This document shows positions 1 to 8,472 of a DNA stretch of 35,808 nt, piece after piece. The position numbers were made by a program, and so were the translations under genes. Origin of the DNA: Casp-actino8 sp032118015 (lineage in GTDB: Bacteria > Actinomycetota > Acidimicrobiia > Acidimicrobiales > Ilumatobacteraceae); assembly GCA_032118015.1 (NCBI GenBank), contig JAULYE010000202.1:1-35808 (forward strand), read 5' to 3'. Position 1 is the stretch's first letter. Each line of letters starts with the position of its first letter. The notes under the pieces were generated by a model. The model was not told the DNA's origin, did not search any database, and saw nothing but the letters and a program-made list of their open reading frames with translations.

Positions 1-1090
1 AGTGGCTGCCGACCAGGTTCTTCAAACGCATCCAGAAATGGCGGTTGTCGAACTCCATCATGAAGCCACTCGTAGCCGCGCACGTGACGACCGTGCCACC
101 GCGCTTTGCGACATACACCGATGCTGCAAACGTCGATCGTCCCGGGTGCTCGAAGACGATGTCCGGATCCTCGCCCACCAAATCGCGGATGTCGGTGCCG
201 AGACGGCGCCATTCGGATTCGTCGTGCGTGTGCTCGTCCTTCCAGAACTTGTACCCGGCCGTCTTGCGATTGATGATCGCCTCGACGCCCATCTCGCGCA
301 GAATCTGTGCTTTGTCCTCGCTGCTGACCACACACACCGGGATTCCGCCGCCGTTCAACACGTACTGAGTGGCGTACGCACCAATACCGCCCGTCGCTCC
401 CCAGATGAGAACGACATCACCTTGCTTCATCGCCGCGCCATTGGGCGACACCAACATGCGATAGCTCGTCGAATTGCACAGAGCATTCACGGCGGCCTCT
501 TCCCATGTGAGGTGCGCGGGCTTGGGCATCAACTGGTTCGCCTTGACCACGGACAAGTCAGCGAGTCCGCCGAAGTTCGTCTCATATCCCCAAATGCGCT
601 GGTTGGCAGCCATCATCGAGTCGTTGTGAGCCGTGTTGTCCTGATCGTCGACGTGATTGCAATGCACGGTGACGTAGTCACCCGGCTTCCACTGACGAAC
701 GGCCGTGCCGACTTGGAGGACGACACCTGATGCATCGCTGCCGATCACCTGGTAGTCACGATCGTGGCGCTTGGACCATTCGCTCTCACGACCCAGTCGC
801 TTCATCGGTCCGAAGGACGACACGGGTTCGAAAATGCTCGACCACACCGTGTTGAAGTTGATGCTGCTCGCCATGACTGCGATGTACACCTCGTCGGGCG
901 CCAATTCAGGAGTGGGTACCTCGCCGATGTGGATGCTTCGTCGCGGATCCTTGGCTTCTGATGCCATGCCCTCGAACATCGTTGTATCGCTGGCCAGCAG
1001 ATGGGCCGCCCGATAGGTCTTGGGCACGCCCAAGGAGGCAATGGTGGCGCTGTCAGCACCGGCAACGATGGCATCACGGATTTCGTCCAT
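1..1090 (-). CDS. ccr: Crotonyl-CoA carboxylase/reductase, N-terminal 363 residues (3' end outside window)
   Basis: Reductive carboxylation of crotonyl-CoA to ethylmalonyl-CoA with NADPH, the key step of the ethylmalonyl-CoA pathway, in the cytoplasm. The minus-strand translation begins MDEIRDAIVAGADSATIASL and carries family signatures: DPRRSIHVGEVPTPELAPDE, SSINFNTVWSSIFEPVS, IWGYETNFGGLA, LIWGATGGIGAYATQYVL (the NADPH-binding glycine-rich loop) and YKFWKDEHTHDESEWRR. These follow the Streptomyces Ccr sequence almost block by block. Family members are about 440 residues, so roughly 80 C-terminal residues lie beyond the left edge. The start is the ATG at 1090-1088: an in-frame TAA lies just upstream, and a TAACAT hexamer ends 6 nt before the ATG. 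It is divergent from a thiolase, which suits a shared acyl-CoA role. Several plus-strand open frames across this region are antisense shadows. Confidence 0.95.
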   Translation of the reverse strand, partial: MDEIRDAIVAGADSATIASLGVPKTYRAAHLLASDTTMFEGMASEAKDPRRSIHIGEVPTPELAPDEVYIAVMASSINFNTVWSSIFEPVSSFGPMKRLGRESEWSKRHDRDYQVIGSDASGVVLQVGTAVRQWKPGDYVTVHCNHVDDQDNTAHNDSMMAANQRIWGYETNFGGLADLSVVKANQLMPKPAHLTWEEAAVNALCNSTSYRMLVSPNGAAMKQGDVVLIWGATGGIGAYATQYVLNGGGIPVCVVSSEDKAQILREMGVEAIINRKTAGYKFWKDEHTHDESEWRRLGTDIRDLVGEDPDIVFEHPGRSTFAASVYVAKRGGTVVTCAATSGFMMEFDNRHFWMRLKNLVGSH

Positions 1091-1102
1091 CGGGCGATGT
1101 TA
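1091..1102 (-). promoter_or_regulatory. Leaderless-type promoter of ccr
   Basis: TAACAT at 1102-1097 followed by a 6-nt spacer and the ATG at 1090. This matches the TANNNT-N6-start geometry seen before many genes in the window. No Shine-Dalgarno sequence is visible. Confidence 0.6.
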
Positions 1103-1130
1103 CTGAGATTCGACCGACTCTGTTACCGGT

Positions 1131-1142
1131 GAGTAGCGTTCC
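1131..1142 (+). promoter_or_regulatory. 12-bp element shared with the pccB promoter; possible thiolase promoter
   Basis: GAGTAGCGTTCC occurs here and again at 6890-6901. At pccB its TAGCGT portion is in position to be the -10 box. Here it would start a transcript with a leader of about 90 nt before the thiolase, which does have a Shine-Dalgarno sequence. Shared regulation is inference. Confidence 0.3.
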
Positions 1143-1238
1143 TCACACCGAGGTCGGAGGTTCCGATCTGAAGACATACTCATATCCAGGTCCAGTTCAC
1201 GAGGGGTGTTCGAGCACCCCGTCGCAAAGGAGTTGCCC

Positions 1239-2420
1239 ATGGCCGGTTCATACATCGTCGCCGGAGCCCGCACCCCAATCGGCAAGATGAGCGGTGCGCT
1301 GGCATCGTTCTCCGCTGCCGATCTCGGTGCCTTCGCCATCACAGCTGCTCTCGAACGCGCGGGAGTCGCCCCCACGGACGTCGATCACGTGATCATGGGA
1401 CAGGTCTTGATGGCTGGTCAGGGACAGGTTCCGAGCCGACAGGCTGCTGTCAAGGCTGGCATTCCGATGAGCGTTCCGGCTCTGAACATCAACAAGGTCT
1501 GCCTCTCAGGTATCAACGCCATCTATCTCGCCGATCAGATGATCCAAGCCGGTGATGCTGACATCGTCATCGCCGGAGGTATGGAGAGCATGACAAACGC
1601 CCCGTACATCGCAAGCGGAGCGCGTAGTGGGTTCCGCTACGGCAACACCGAATTGAAGGACGCGATCATCGCCGACGGATTGTGGTGTGCGTTCGACGCA
1701 TGTCTGATGGGTTTGGGAACCGAGCGCTACTCGGCTGGCAACATCACACGTGCCCAACAGGACGAACTGGCCATGAAGAGCAACCTGCGCGCGGCCGATG
1801 GAATCTCCAGTGGGCGTCTTGCCGAAGAGATCGTTCCGGTTTCGATTCCTCAGCGCAAGGGTGACCCAATCGTTGTCTCCAATGACGAAGGTGTGCGCGC
1901 TGATACCACCATGGATTCGCTCGGTGGACTGAAGCCCGCATTCGACAAAGAGGGAACGATCACCGCGGCGAACGCATCACAGATCAGTGATGGCGGCTCT
2001 GCTCTCGTGATGATGTCAGAAAAGGCTGTCAAGGCACGTGGCGTCCAGCCACTCGGCCAGGTGGTGAGTTACGGCATGGTGGCAGGTCCGGACAATGCAT
2101 CTCTTCTCACCCAGCCGAGCCGGGCAATTCTCAAAGCCCTCGCCAAGGCCGACCTGAAGGTGAGCGACATGAAGTTGTTCGAGCTCAACGAGGCTTTTGC
2201 TGCCGTGGGTATTGCCTCGATCCAGGATCTCGGCATCAGCGACGACATCGTCAATGTCAATGGCGGCGCCATCGCGCTCGGACACCCCATTGGCATGAGT
2301 GGCAATCGTCTTGCGTTGACGATCCTGCACGAACTGCGTCGTCGCGGTGGCGGCATGGGTGCGGCTGCTCTGTGCGGCGGCGGTGGCCAGGGCGACGCCC
2401 TGATCGTGCGTACCGTCTGA
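1239..2420 (+). CDS. Acetyl-CoA C-acetyltransferase (thiolase)
   Basis: Thiolase-family enzyme that condenses two acetyl-CoA to acetoacetyl-CoA, or cleaves 3-ketoacyl-CoA. The 393-residue protein has the nucleophilic cysteine C88 in NKVCLSGINA, the GGMESM loop, NEAFAA, the catalytic histidine H349 in GGAIALGHPIGMSG and the second cysteine C379 in CGGGGQGDAL. Spacing is almost identical to the biosynthetic thiolase of Zoogloea. The start is the ATG at 1239, 6 nt after AAAGGAG (1226-1232); the in-frame ATG at 1206 lacks such a site. The usual NKVCGSG is NKVCLSG and the usual CIGGGQG is CGGGGQG. Divergence from ccr suggests that it supplies acetoacetyl-CoA towards crotonyl-CoA; that is inference from context. 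Confidence 0.93.
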   Translation: MAGSYIVAGARTPIGKMSGALASFSAADLGAFAITAALERAGVAPTDVDHVIMGQVLMAGQGQVPSRQAAVKAGIPMSVPALNINKVCLSGINAIYLADQMIQAGDADIVIAGGMESMTNAPYIASGARSGFRYGNTELKDAIIADGLWCAFDACLMGLGTERYSAGNITRAQQDELAMKSNLRAADGISSGRLAEEIVPVSIPQRKGDPIVVSNDEGVRADTTMDSLGGLKPAFDKEGTITAANASQISDGGSALVMMSEKAVKARGVQPLGQVVSYGMVAGPDNASLLTQPSRAILKALAKADLKVSDMKLFELNEAFAAVGIASIQDLGISDDIVNVNGGAIALGHPIGMSGNRLALTILHELRRRGGGMGAAALCGGGGQGDALIVRTV

Positions 2421-2431
2421 TCGAGAAGAGT

Positions 2432-3040
2432 TCAGTCGTCGATTGAACGCCGGCCGCTGAGCGCGCGCCCAAGGGTCAACTCATCTGCATATTCGAGGTC
2501 GCCGCCAACCGGAAGTCCAGATGCGGGTCGCGTCACCTTGATGTCGAATGGCTTCAGCAGTCGACTGAGGTACGACGCCGTCACTTCCCCTTCGGTGTTC
2601 GGATTCGTACACACGATGACTTCGGTGATTTCTTCCGAAGACAGACGTGTGATCAGTTCGCGAATCTTGAGCTGCTCGGGCCCAATGCCTTCGATCGGGT
2701 TCATCACACCGAGGAGGACGTGGTATCGCCCACGGAACTCTCCAGTGCGCTCGAGAGCGATGATGTCACGGCTCTCTTCGACCACGCACAGCAGACTCGG
2801 ATCGCGGCGCGGGTCAGCGCAGATCGGACACAGGTCGCCTTCGGCGAAGTTGAAACACATCGAGCAGAAGCGAACCCGCTCCTTGGCATCGAGGATCGAC
2901 GATGCGAGGCGACGGGCGTCTTCGGCGGGCAATTTGAGCAAGTGGAAGGCAATCCGTTGGGCCGACTTCGGTCCGATACCTGGGAGGCGCCCGAGCTGAT
3001 CGATCAATGTCTGGACCGGGACGGTGTAACTACTGGCCAC
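2432..3040 (-). CDS. recR: Recombination mediator protein RecR
   Basis: RecR, 202 residues and full length. It works with RecF/RecO to load RecA at gaps during recombinational repair. Visible parts are a helix-hairpin-helix (LPGIGPKSAQRIAFHLL, about residues 19-35), a four-cysteine zinc finger (C59, C62, C71, C74), and a Toprim domain with CVVEESRDIIALERTGEFRG and later CTNPNTEGEVTASYL. The start is a GTG at 3040, only 2 nt after the dnaX stop, so it is translated from the dnaX message. The dnaX-recR order is a common bacterial arrangement. Its 3' end faces the thiolase across 11 nt. Confidence 0.97.
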   Translation of the reverse strand: MASSYTVPVQTLIDQLGRLPGIGPKSAQRIAFHLLKLPAEDARRLASSILDAKERVRFCSMCFNFAEGDLCPICADPRRDPSLLCVVEESRDIIALERTGEFRGRYHVLLGVMNPIEGIGPEQLKIRELITRLSSEEITEVIVCTNPNTEGEVTASYLSRLLKPFDIKVTRPASGLPVGGDLEYADELTLGRALSGRRSIDD

Positions 3041-3042
3041 GG

Positions 3043-4830
3043 TTACAAGTCCTCGCTGATGATTTCCGAACCCGGAAACAATGCTGTGATCTGATCCGTC
3101 ACCGTCACGGTCGACACGGTTGGCAGGGCTTTGACTTCCTCGATATCGATGAACTCGTCATCGCTGAAATCGTCGCTCGCGATCTCCTCTTTGCCGGACT
3201 CGCCACTCATGGACTCGTTCGGAGCGTCCGTCGCCGTACGTCCACCACCGGCATCACTCGACGATGGCTTCTTCACGGCACGCGAGTCGTCGTTGCGGAC
3301 TTCGATCTCGATCGTGCAGCGGCCGCCTGCCACCTTGGTGATCATCGCAGTCAAGTCCTTGAGATACGTGCGCACGCGCTCGGCTGACGGTTCGTTGTCC
3401 ACCATCAGCACCACGATCCCATCGCGTGTCATGGGCTTGGCCATCTGAGCGACCGCGCGGCGCATTCCCGACAGTGCCCCCACGACATCGGTGATCCAGC
3501 GGTCGACGACAATATTGGCGTCACCCGATCCGGTTGGGGCGGAAACGGGAGCTGATTCGACCGGGGCATCTGGTGCCGTCACAGAAGCGGAGCCGTCACC
3601 AACGGACTCGGCGACAGTTGTCGCGGTGACCTGGGGCCGACGTACAGGCCCCGTCTCAGCATTCACCCGACCCCCGAGAACGGCCCGCCCAGTCGTTGGA
3701 TCCTTGGGAGCTGGCGCAAGGACCGGGCGCTCCTCCATTGCTTTTTCCAGACGTTCGACACGGGCAAGCAAGGACTCGATGCCCATCTGCAATTCACGGT
3801 GCACCAGACGTACAAGAGACACCTCGAGCAAGACTCGCGAGTCCGGTGCATTGCGCATGTCGAGAACCGTCGAGCCCAAGGTCTCGATGATCTTGACCAC
3901 CCGCGGTGCTCCGAGGCGATTGGCTTGATCGGTCAGCGTGTCACGTCGACCAGGTACCACGTCGAGAACATCGGGTGCCATGAGAGTGAGGAAGCAATCA
4001 CGCATGTGGCGGATGAGATCTTCAGCGATCGTGCGCGGATCGAGACCGAAGTCGATACTGCGCGCAACTGAAGCCAACAACGGGCCGGCCTCATAATCGA
4101 TCAGCGATTCGACGAATTCATCGACTGGTGTGGTTTCATCGAGCACTCCGCCCATTGCTGCGACGAGTTCGAGAGCCGACAATGTGTCGCGCGCCGAACC
4201 CGCTCCCTGGCGCAGCACCGCTTCGACTGCATCGTCACCGAGTTCGATGCCTGCATCGTCGATGACATACCGAACATAGGAATCGAGATCGGCCATCGAC
4301 AGCAAATGGAATTGCAGATGTTGGGTTCGACTTCGGATCGTGTCAAAAACCTTCTCTGGGTCCGTCGTGGCCAGAACGAAGACGACATGGGATGGAGGTT
4401 CCTCGAGAGTCTTCAACAATGCCGAGGCCGCTTCCTTGGTGAGCTGGTGAACCTCGTCGAGGATGTACACCTTGTGACGTCCGGGTGACACCAGATTCAC
4501 CGAACTGATGACGTCACGCATCTTGTCGATACCGCGATTACTTGCTGCGTCGAGTTCGACGACGTCGAAACTGCTCCCGTCCTGGATCGCACGACACGAA
4601 TCGCACTCGCAACACGGTTCACCGTCCTGGGGATTCGTGCAGTTCAGCGCCTTGGCGAGAATGCGGGCCGCCGATGTCTTGCCAGTACCACGCGGACCCG
4701 AGAACAAATAGGCCTGACCTTCGTGTCCGCTTGCCACTGCATTGCGTAGAGCCTTGACCACGTGTTCTTGACCGCGAATTTCCGAGAATTTCTGCGGCCG
4801 ATAGCGGCGATACAGGGACTGGGTGGCCAT
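3043..4830 (-). CDS. dnaX: DNA polymerase III subunit gamma/tau
   Basis: Clamp-loader ATPase of the replicative polymerase, 595 residues. The N-terminus MATQSLYRRYRPQKFSEIRG is classic. Walker A is GPRGTGKT (45-52), the zinc module uses C64 with the cysteines at 73-79, Walker B is VYILDEVH, sensor 1 is LATTDPEKVF, and the usual SRC motif reads SRT. After about residue 370 comes a low-complexity linker rich in Ala, Val and Pro, then a C-terminal tau-like region (MAKPMTRDGIVVLMVDNEPS) ending in an acidic tail. The start is the ATG at 4830; a TACAGT box lies 8 nt upstream. The frame stays open to 5085, but that extension has no homology and runs into tandem repeats. No slippery run supporting a separate gamma product was noticed. 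Confidence 0.96.
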   Translation of the reverse strand: MATQSLYRRYRPQKFSEIRGQEHVVKALRNAVASGHEGQAYLFSGPRGTGKTSAARILAKALNCTNPQDGEPCCECDSCRAIQDGSSFDVVELDAASNRGIDKMRDVISSVNLVSPGRHKVYILDEVHQLTKEAASALLKTLEEPPSHVVFVLATTDPEKVFDTIRSRTQHLQFHLLSMADLDSYVRYVIDDAGIELGDDAVEAVLRQGAGSARDTLSALELVAAMGGVLDETTPVDEFVESLIDYEAGPLLASVARSIDFGLDPRTIAEDLIRHMRDCFLTLMAPDVLDVVPGRRDTLTDQANRLGAPRVVKIIETLGSTVLDMRNAPDSRVLLEVSLVRLVHRELQMGIESLLARVERLEKAMEERPVLAPAPKDPTTGRAVLGGRVNAETGPVRRPQVTATTVAESVGDGSASVTAPDAPVESAPVSAPTGSGDANIVVDRWITDVVGALSGMRRAVAQMAKPMTRDGIVVLMVDNEPSAERVRTYLKDLTAMITKVAGGRCTIEIEVRNDDSRAVKKPSSSDAGGGRTATDAPNESMSGESGKEEIASDDFSDDEFIDIEEVKALPTVSTVTVTDQITALFPGSEIISEDL

Positions 4831-4844
4831 TGCCCAAGACTGTA
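4831..4844 (-). promoter_or_regulatory. Likely dnaX promoter -10 region
   Basis: TACAGT at 4844-4839 lies 8 nt before the dnaX ATG. The spacing is slightly longer than the 6 nt seen at most leaderless-type starts here, so a transcript with a 0-2 nt leader is possible. Confidence 0.4.
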
Positions 4845-4863
4845 GTGGTGGGGTGCGCAAGGG

Positions 4864-4926
4864 GCGCACGCCACCACCTGATATGCGCACGCCATTCCCT
4901 GATACGCGCAGGTCATCACAAGTACC
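4864..4926. repeat. Imperfect 21-bp tandem array between divergent dnaX and copCD
   Basis: Three units of 21 bp (4864-4884, 4885-4905, 4906-4926). The first two are similar, each starting GCGCACGCCA and ending CTGATAT or CTGATAC; the third keeps only GCGCA plus scattered matches. It fills most of the 109-nt gap between the two start codons, so it lies upstream of both promoters. Confidence 0.7.
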
Positions 4927-4939
4927 GTGGAGTCGAACC

Positions 4940-6829
4940 ATGTCAGGCCTCCGACTCTCCTCCACGCCTGTGAGGCGCCGTACCCTGGGCGATTCGCCTG
5001 CACGGCTTTCATCTGACTCGAGTTCGAGAATCGTGCGCCGGCTGGCGTTCGTCACGGTGATCGTCGGTGGGCTCCTGATCGGCACGACCTCGGGGTCTGC
5101 ATCGGCTCAAACCACTCTGGCGTCGTCGGATCCCGCCAACGGTGCCGAATTGATCACGTCGCCGACACAGATCTCGGCAACCTTCAGCGCGGCAGTACCG
5201 AACAACGCAGTCATGACCATGGCCTGCAACAGTGTCGCAACCCCACTCGGATCAGTGTCCATCGCAGCCGATGCCGTGACCTTGAGCGCACCCGTGACCG
5301 GCGTCCTTCCTGTCGGAACGTGCACGGTGTCGTTTTCCATCCCCGAGACCGACGGAAAAGTGACCTTCGGGTCGTTCACCTTCGAAATTCTCGATCCGAC
5401 CGAAGCTGGATCGGGCGGATCGTCGGGAACCAATCCCGGCGCAACTTCGGATGGTCCTCCCGTCGGCGGCCCTTTGGGACTGTCACGACTCATCTCCTAT
5501 GCCGCTCTCGCTGCTCTCTTCGGTGGGGCTGTCCTGATCCTTCTGTATTGGCCCGAAGGAATCGACTACAACGAGACGCGCAGTTACTTCCGTATCGCCT
5601 GGATCCTCGCTTTCGTCAGCACGTACTTCACTGCTGCACTACGCGCCGCACAGGTATCGGGTGAATCGGTGACGTCCAAGATCAGTCCATTTGGTTGGGG
5701 CGATCTGTTCGACAACGTCAGCGACATCAGTCTCGTTCTTCGCGTCCTGCTCGTCGCAGCGAGTGCTCTCGTCGCCCTGCGACCCGAAGGTTTGCTCGAT
5801 CCGCAGTCACAGGCGACGTCCATCGCCTTTCCCACTCTTGCCGTTCTCACTCTCGCTTTCACCCGCGTCTACGACAGCATTTCGATCGTCGGCATCGTCG
5901 CAGGCCTGATCCACGCATTCGCAGTCTCGATCTGGTTCGGCGGTCTGCTGCTGTTGGTTCGGACCGTGCTCGTCGGACCGGGAGATCAAGACCTCGTCCA
6001 TGCCGTGCGCGGATTCAGCCGGATTTCCGGTCCGGCGATCGTGCTCGCAGCCGTATCTGGTGTGATCCAGCTGTTCCATCTCGACGGTGGGGCGCTGCTG
6101 TCGAGCCGACACGGGCGCCTCATCTTGTTCAAAGCCGTCGGCGTGGTCGCGATGTTCTACATCGGCAGCGCGACTCGCCAATACATCGCCCGCAATCTGA
6201 CGAGGCGTCGACAGTTGACTGCCAAGGCCGCCAGCAAATTGCGTAGCGCAGTGATGACCGAGTTGCTGTTCGGCATCTTCGTTCTCGTCGTCACAGCATG
6301 GAGTGTGGCGACGATGCCCGCCAACGTTGATCCCCCAGGATCGGACCGACTGACCTACGCCTTCGTCGGTGATCGCTCCGGTGGCATTTTCGATGTCCAG
6401 GTTCGGATCACACCAGCCACGGTGGGTTTCAATGCCGTGCGCATCGATGTCTTCACGCCCAAAGAAGGACTCACCGACCTCCAGGTGGTGTTCACACCAC
6501 CGACACCGAATTCTGCGAGCGTCACCCTCAGCGTTCCTCTGGGCGGCTCAGGCGGTGCACTGCTACCTCTGGCTGAGGGCATCCCGTTCGGTGAACCTGG
6601 TTTGTGGACGGTCCGAGTCTCGGGCAATGGACCAGAAGGGGCGCTGCCAACAGTCACGTACACGGTCGAAGTCACAGCCGACGGCCTCACATCACTCGTC
6701 GATCCAACCGGTTCGACGACGGCGTCATCGATCGTCGACCAAACAGGTACGACAGTTCCGACTGGAGCGGCAAACCAGGGTGGTTCGGCGCTGCCATCGA
6801 GCACGATCGTGACTTTGGCTCCTTCCTGA
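4940..6829 (+). CDS. CopC/CopD-type copper-handling membrane protein
   Basis: A 629-residue fusion resembling YcnJ and actinobacterial CopCD proteins, thought to move or sense copper at the membrane. A signal segment (about 33-56, ending ASAQ) precedes a CopC-like beta domain (about 57-150: LASSDPANGAELITSPTQIS through KVTFGSFTFEI). A Gly/Ser/Pro linker follows, then a CopD-like region of about eight membrane helices (about 175-460), and an exported C-terminal beta domain (DVQVRITPATVGFNAVRIDV). The mature CopC domain lacks the N-terminal histidine that normally ligates copper, and carries two cysteines (MACNS, GTCTV) instead. The start chosen is the ATG at 4940, with a TACCGT box at 4923-4928; the frame is open from 4823, but that would overlap the dnaX start. 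Copper specificity is inferred. Confidence 0.82.
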   Translation: MSGLRLSSTPVRRRTLGDSPARLSSDSSSRIVRRLAFVTVIVGGLLIGTTSGSASAQTTLASSDPANGAELITSPTQISATFSAAVPNNAVMTMACNSVATPLGSVSIAADAVTLSAPVTGVLPVGTCTVSFSIPETDGKVTFGSFTFEILDPTEAGSGGSSGTNPGATSDGPPVGGPLGLSRLISYAALAALFGGAVLILLYWPEGIDYNETRSYFRIAWILAFVSTYFTAALRAAQVSGESVTSKISPFGWGDLFDNVSDISLVLRVLLVAASALVALRPEGLLDPQSQATSIAFPTLAVLTLAFTRVYDSISIVGIVAGLIHAFAVSIWFGGLLLLVRTVLVGPGDQDLVHAVRGFSRISGPAIVLAAVSGVIQLFHLDGGALLSSRHGRLILFKAVGVVAMFYIGSATRQYIARNLTRRRQLTAKAASKLRSAVMTELLFGIFVLVVTAWSVATMPANVDPPGSDRLTYAFVGDRSGGIFDVQVRITPATVGFNAVRIDVFTPKEGLTDLQVVFTPPTPNSASVTLSVPLGGSGGALLPLAEGIPFGEPGLWTVRVSGNGPEGALPTVTYTVEVTADGLTSLVDPTGSTTASSIVDQTGTTVPTGAANQGGSALPSSTIVTLAPS

Positions 6830-6892
6830 TTCGACCCGCAGGTCCGCACTGGAACACCCCGCACCGACCAGAACTCGTCGAATGTCGGCGAG

Positions 6893-6905
6893 TAGCGTTC
6901 CAAGA
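6893..6905 (+). promoter_or_regulatory. Leaderless-type promoter of the carboxylase gene
   Basis: TAGCGT at 6893-6898 is followed after 7 nt by the GTG at 6906. The surrounding 12 bases, GAGTAGCGTTCC, are identical to 1131-1142 upstream of the thiolase. Confidence 0.5.
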
Positions 6906-8465
6906 GTGACGAGCGCCAACCCCATGCACGACAAAATTTCCGATCTGCGTGATCGCAAGGACCAGGCCCTCCACGCCGGATCACCGCGCTCGGTCGAGCG
7001 GCAGCATGAAAAAGGCAAAATGTTGGCCCGGGAACGCATCGAGTACTTGCTCGATCCCGGCTCTTTCCAAGAGCTCGACATGCTTGCTCGACATCGAGCC
7101 CATTCCGCAGACCTCGATGAGCGGCCCTACACCGATGGTGTGATCACGGGCTGGGGAACCATCGAGGATCGCAAAGTCTTCGTCTTCTCCCAGGACTTCA
7201 CGGTGTTCGGCGGCGCTCTCGGCGAGGTGTTCGCCGAGAAGATCCACAAGCTCATGGACATGGCACTGCGAGTCGGCGCACCAGTGATTGGGCTCAACGA
7301 CGGTGCCGGAGCCAGAATCCAAGAAGGCGTGGTCTCGCTGGCCAGCTATGGCGGCATCTTCTATCGCAACGTCCAATCCAGCGGGGTGATCCCGCAGATC
7401 TCCGTGATTCTCGGACCATGTGCAGGCGGTGCGGTGTACTCGCCGGCGATGACGGACTTCATCTTCATGGTGCGCGAAAGCAGTCACATGTTCATCACGG
7501 GTCCTGATGTCGTCAAGACCGTCACCGGTGAAGAGGTCACGCTCGAGGAATTGGGTGGAGCCATGAGCCACGCGAGCAAGAGCGGTGTTGCCACTTTCGT
7601 GTCAGCCGATGAGAAATCCTGTCTCGACGACGTGCGCTACCTCCTGTCGTTCATGCCACAGAACAACATGGAAGAGCCACCGGCAGTCGACTCCGATGAC
7701 GACCCGGAACGTCTGTGTCCGGAGTTGCGCGACATTCTTCCTCCATCACCCAATCAGCCATATGACATGAAGAAGGTCATTGCCTCGATCGTCGACGACG
7801 GTGACTTCTTCGAATACTTCCCGCACTGGGCCAAGAGCATCGTGTGTGGCTTCGCTCGTGTCGATGGCCAGACGATCGGTGTCGTCGGCAATCAGCCCAT
7901 GTTTCTGGCTGGCGTACTCGATATCGAAAGTGCCGAGAAGGCTGCTCGTTTCGTGCGCACATGTGACGCCTTCAATGTGCCGCTCCTCACCCTTGTCGAC
8001 GTGCCCGGGTTCCTTCCTGGTGTCGACCAGGAATACGGAGGCATCATTCGTCATGGTGCCAAGTTGCTCTATGCATATTGCGAAGCAACGGTGCCGCGGA
8101 TCCAGATCATCACACGCAAGGCATACGGCGGTGCCTACGTCGTCATGGATTCGAAGTCGATCGGTTCGGACCTCGCGTATGCGTGGCCGACGGCAGAGCT
8201 TGCGGTGATGGGGCCACAAGGAGCCGTCGAAATCGTCTACCGACGAGAACTCCAGCAGGCTGCCGATCCCGTTGCACGTCGTGCTGAACTCGTCAACGAG
8301 TACACCGAGAAGTACGCGAACCCCTATGCGGCTGCTGAGCGCGGATACATCGACGATGTGATCGATCCTGCTGAGACACGCCAGAAAGTCGTTGCCGGAT
8401 TCAAAATGCTGCGCACGAAACGAGAGGAATTGCCGCGGCGCAAGCACGGCAATATGCCCCTGTGA
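6906..8465 (+). CDS. pccB: Acyl-CoA (propionyl-CoA type) carboxylase beta subunit
   Basis: Carboxyltransferase subunit that moves CO2 from carboxybiotin to an acyl-CoA, giving methylmalonyl-CoA or malonyl-CoA. The 519-residue length is typical. Landmarks are KGKMLARERIEYLLDPGSF, FGGALGEVFAEKI, NDGAGARIQEGV, GPCAGGAVYSPAMTDF (first oxyanion hole), FLPGVDQEYGGIIRHGAKLL and YGGAYVVMDSK followed by AWPTAELAVMGPQGAVEI. The residue equivalent to the specificity Asp422 of Streptomyces PccB appears to be V412, so the acyl-chain preference is uncertain. Start candidates are ATG 6882, GTG 6906 and ATG 6924; GTG 6906 is chosen because a TAGCGT box lies 7 nt upstream. An epsilon-like subunit gene follows 7 nt later. 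No biotinylated alpha subunit is in the window. Confidence 0.93.
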   Translation: MTSANPMHDKISDLRDRKDQALHAGSPRSVERQHEKGKMLARERIEYLLDPGSFQELDMLARHRAHSADLDERPYTDGVITGWGTIEDRKVFVFSQDFTVFGGALGEVFAEKIHKLMDMALRVGAPVIGLNDGAGARIQEGVVSLASYGGIFYRNVQSSGVIPQISVILGPCAGGAVYSPAMTDFIFMVRESSHMFITGPDVVKTVTGEEVTLEELGGAMSHASKSGVATFVSADEKSCLDDVRYLLSFMPQNNMEEPPAVDSDDDPERLCPELRDILPPSPNQPYDMKKVIASIVDDGDFFEYFPHWAKSIVCGFARVDGQTIGVVGNQPMFLAGVLDIESAEKAARFVRTCDAFNVPLLTLVDVPGFLPGVDQEYGGIIRHGAKLLYAYCEATVPRIQIITRKAYGGAYVVMDSKSIGSDLAYAWPTAELAVMGPQGAVEIVYRRELQQAADPVARRAELVNEYTEKYANPYAAAERGYIDDVIDPAETRQKVVAGFKMLRTKREELPRRKHGNMPL

Positions 8466-8472
8466 GACATCG

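Noticed and set aside
2..730. Plus-strand open frame of 242 codons at the left edge
   Set aside because: It is antisense to the clearly recognisable crotonyl-CoA carboxylase/reductase and has no family features.
3043..4830. Separate gamma form of DnaX by frameshifting
   Set aside because: No A-rich or T-rich slippery run with a following hairpin was noticed in the relevant region of the gene.
4823..4939. Upstream extension of the CopC/CopD gene
   Set aside because: It would overlap the dnaX start and promoter; the signal peptide is complete from the ATG at 4940.
4831..5085. N-terminal extension of dnaX by 85 codons
   Set aside because: The extension has no DnaX homology, covers a tandem repeat and the start of the copCD gene; the canonical N-terminus begins at 4830.
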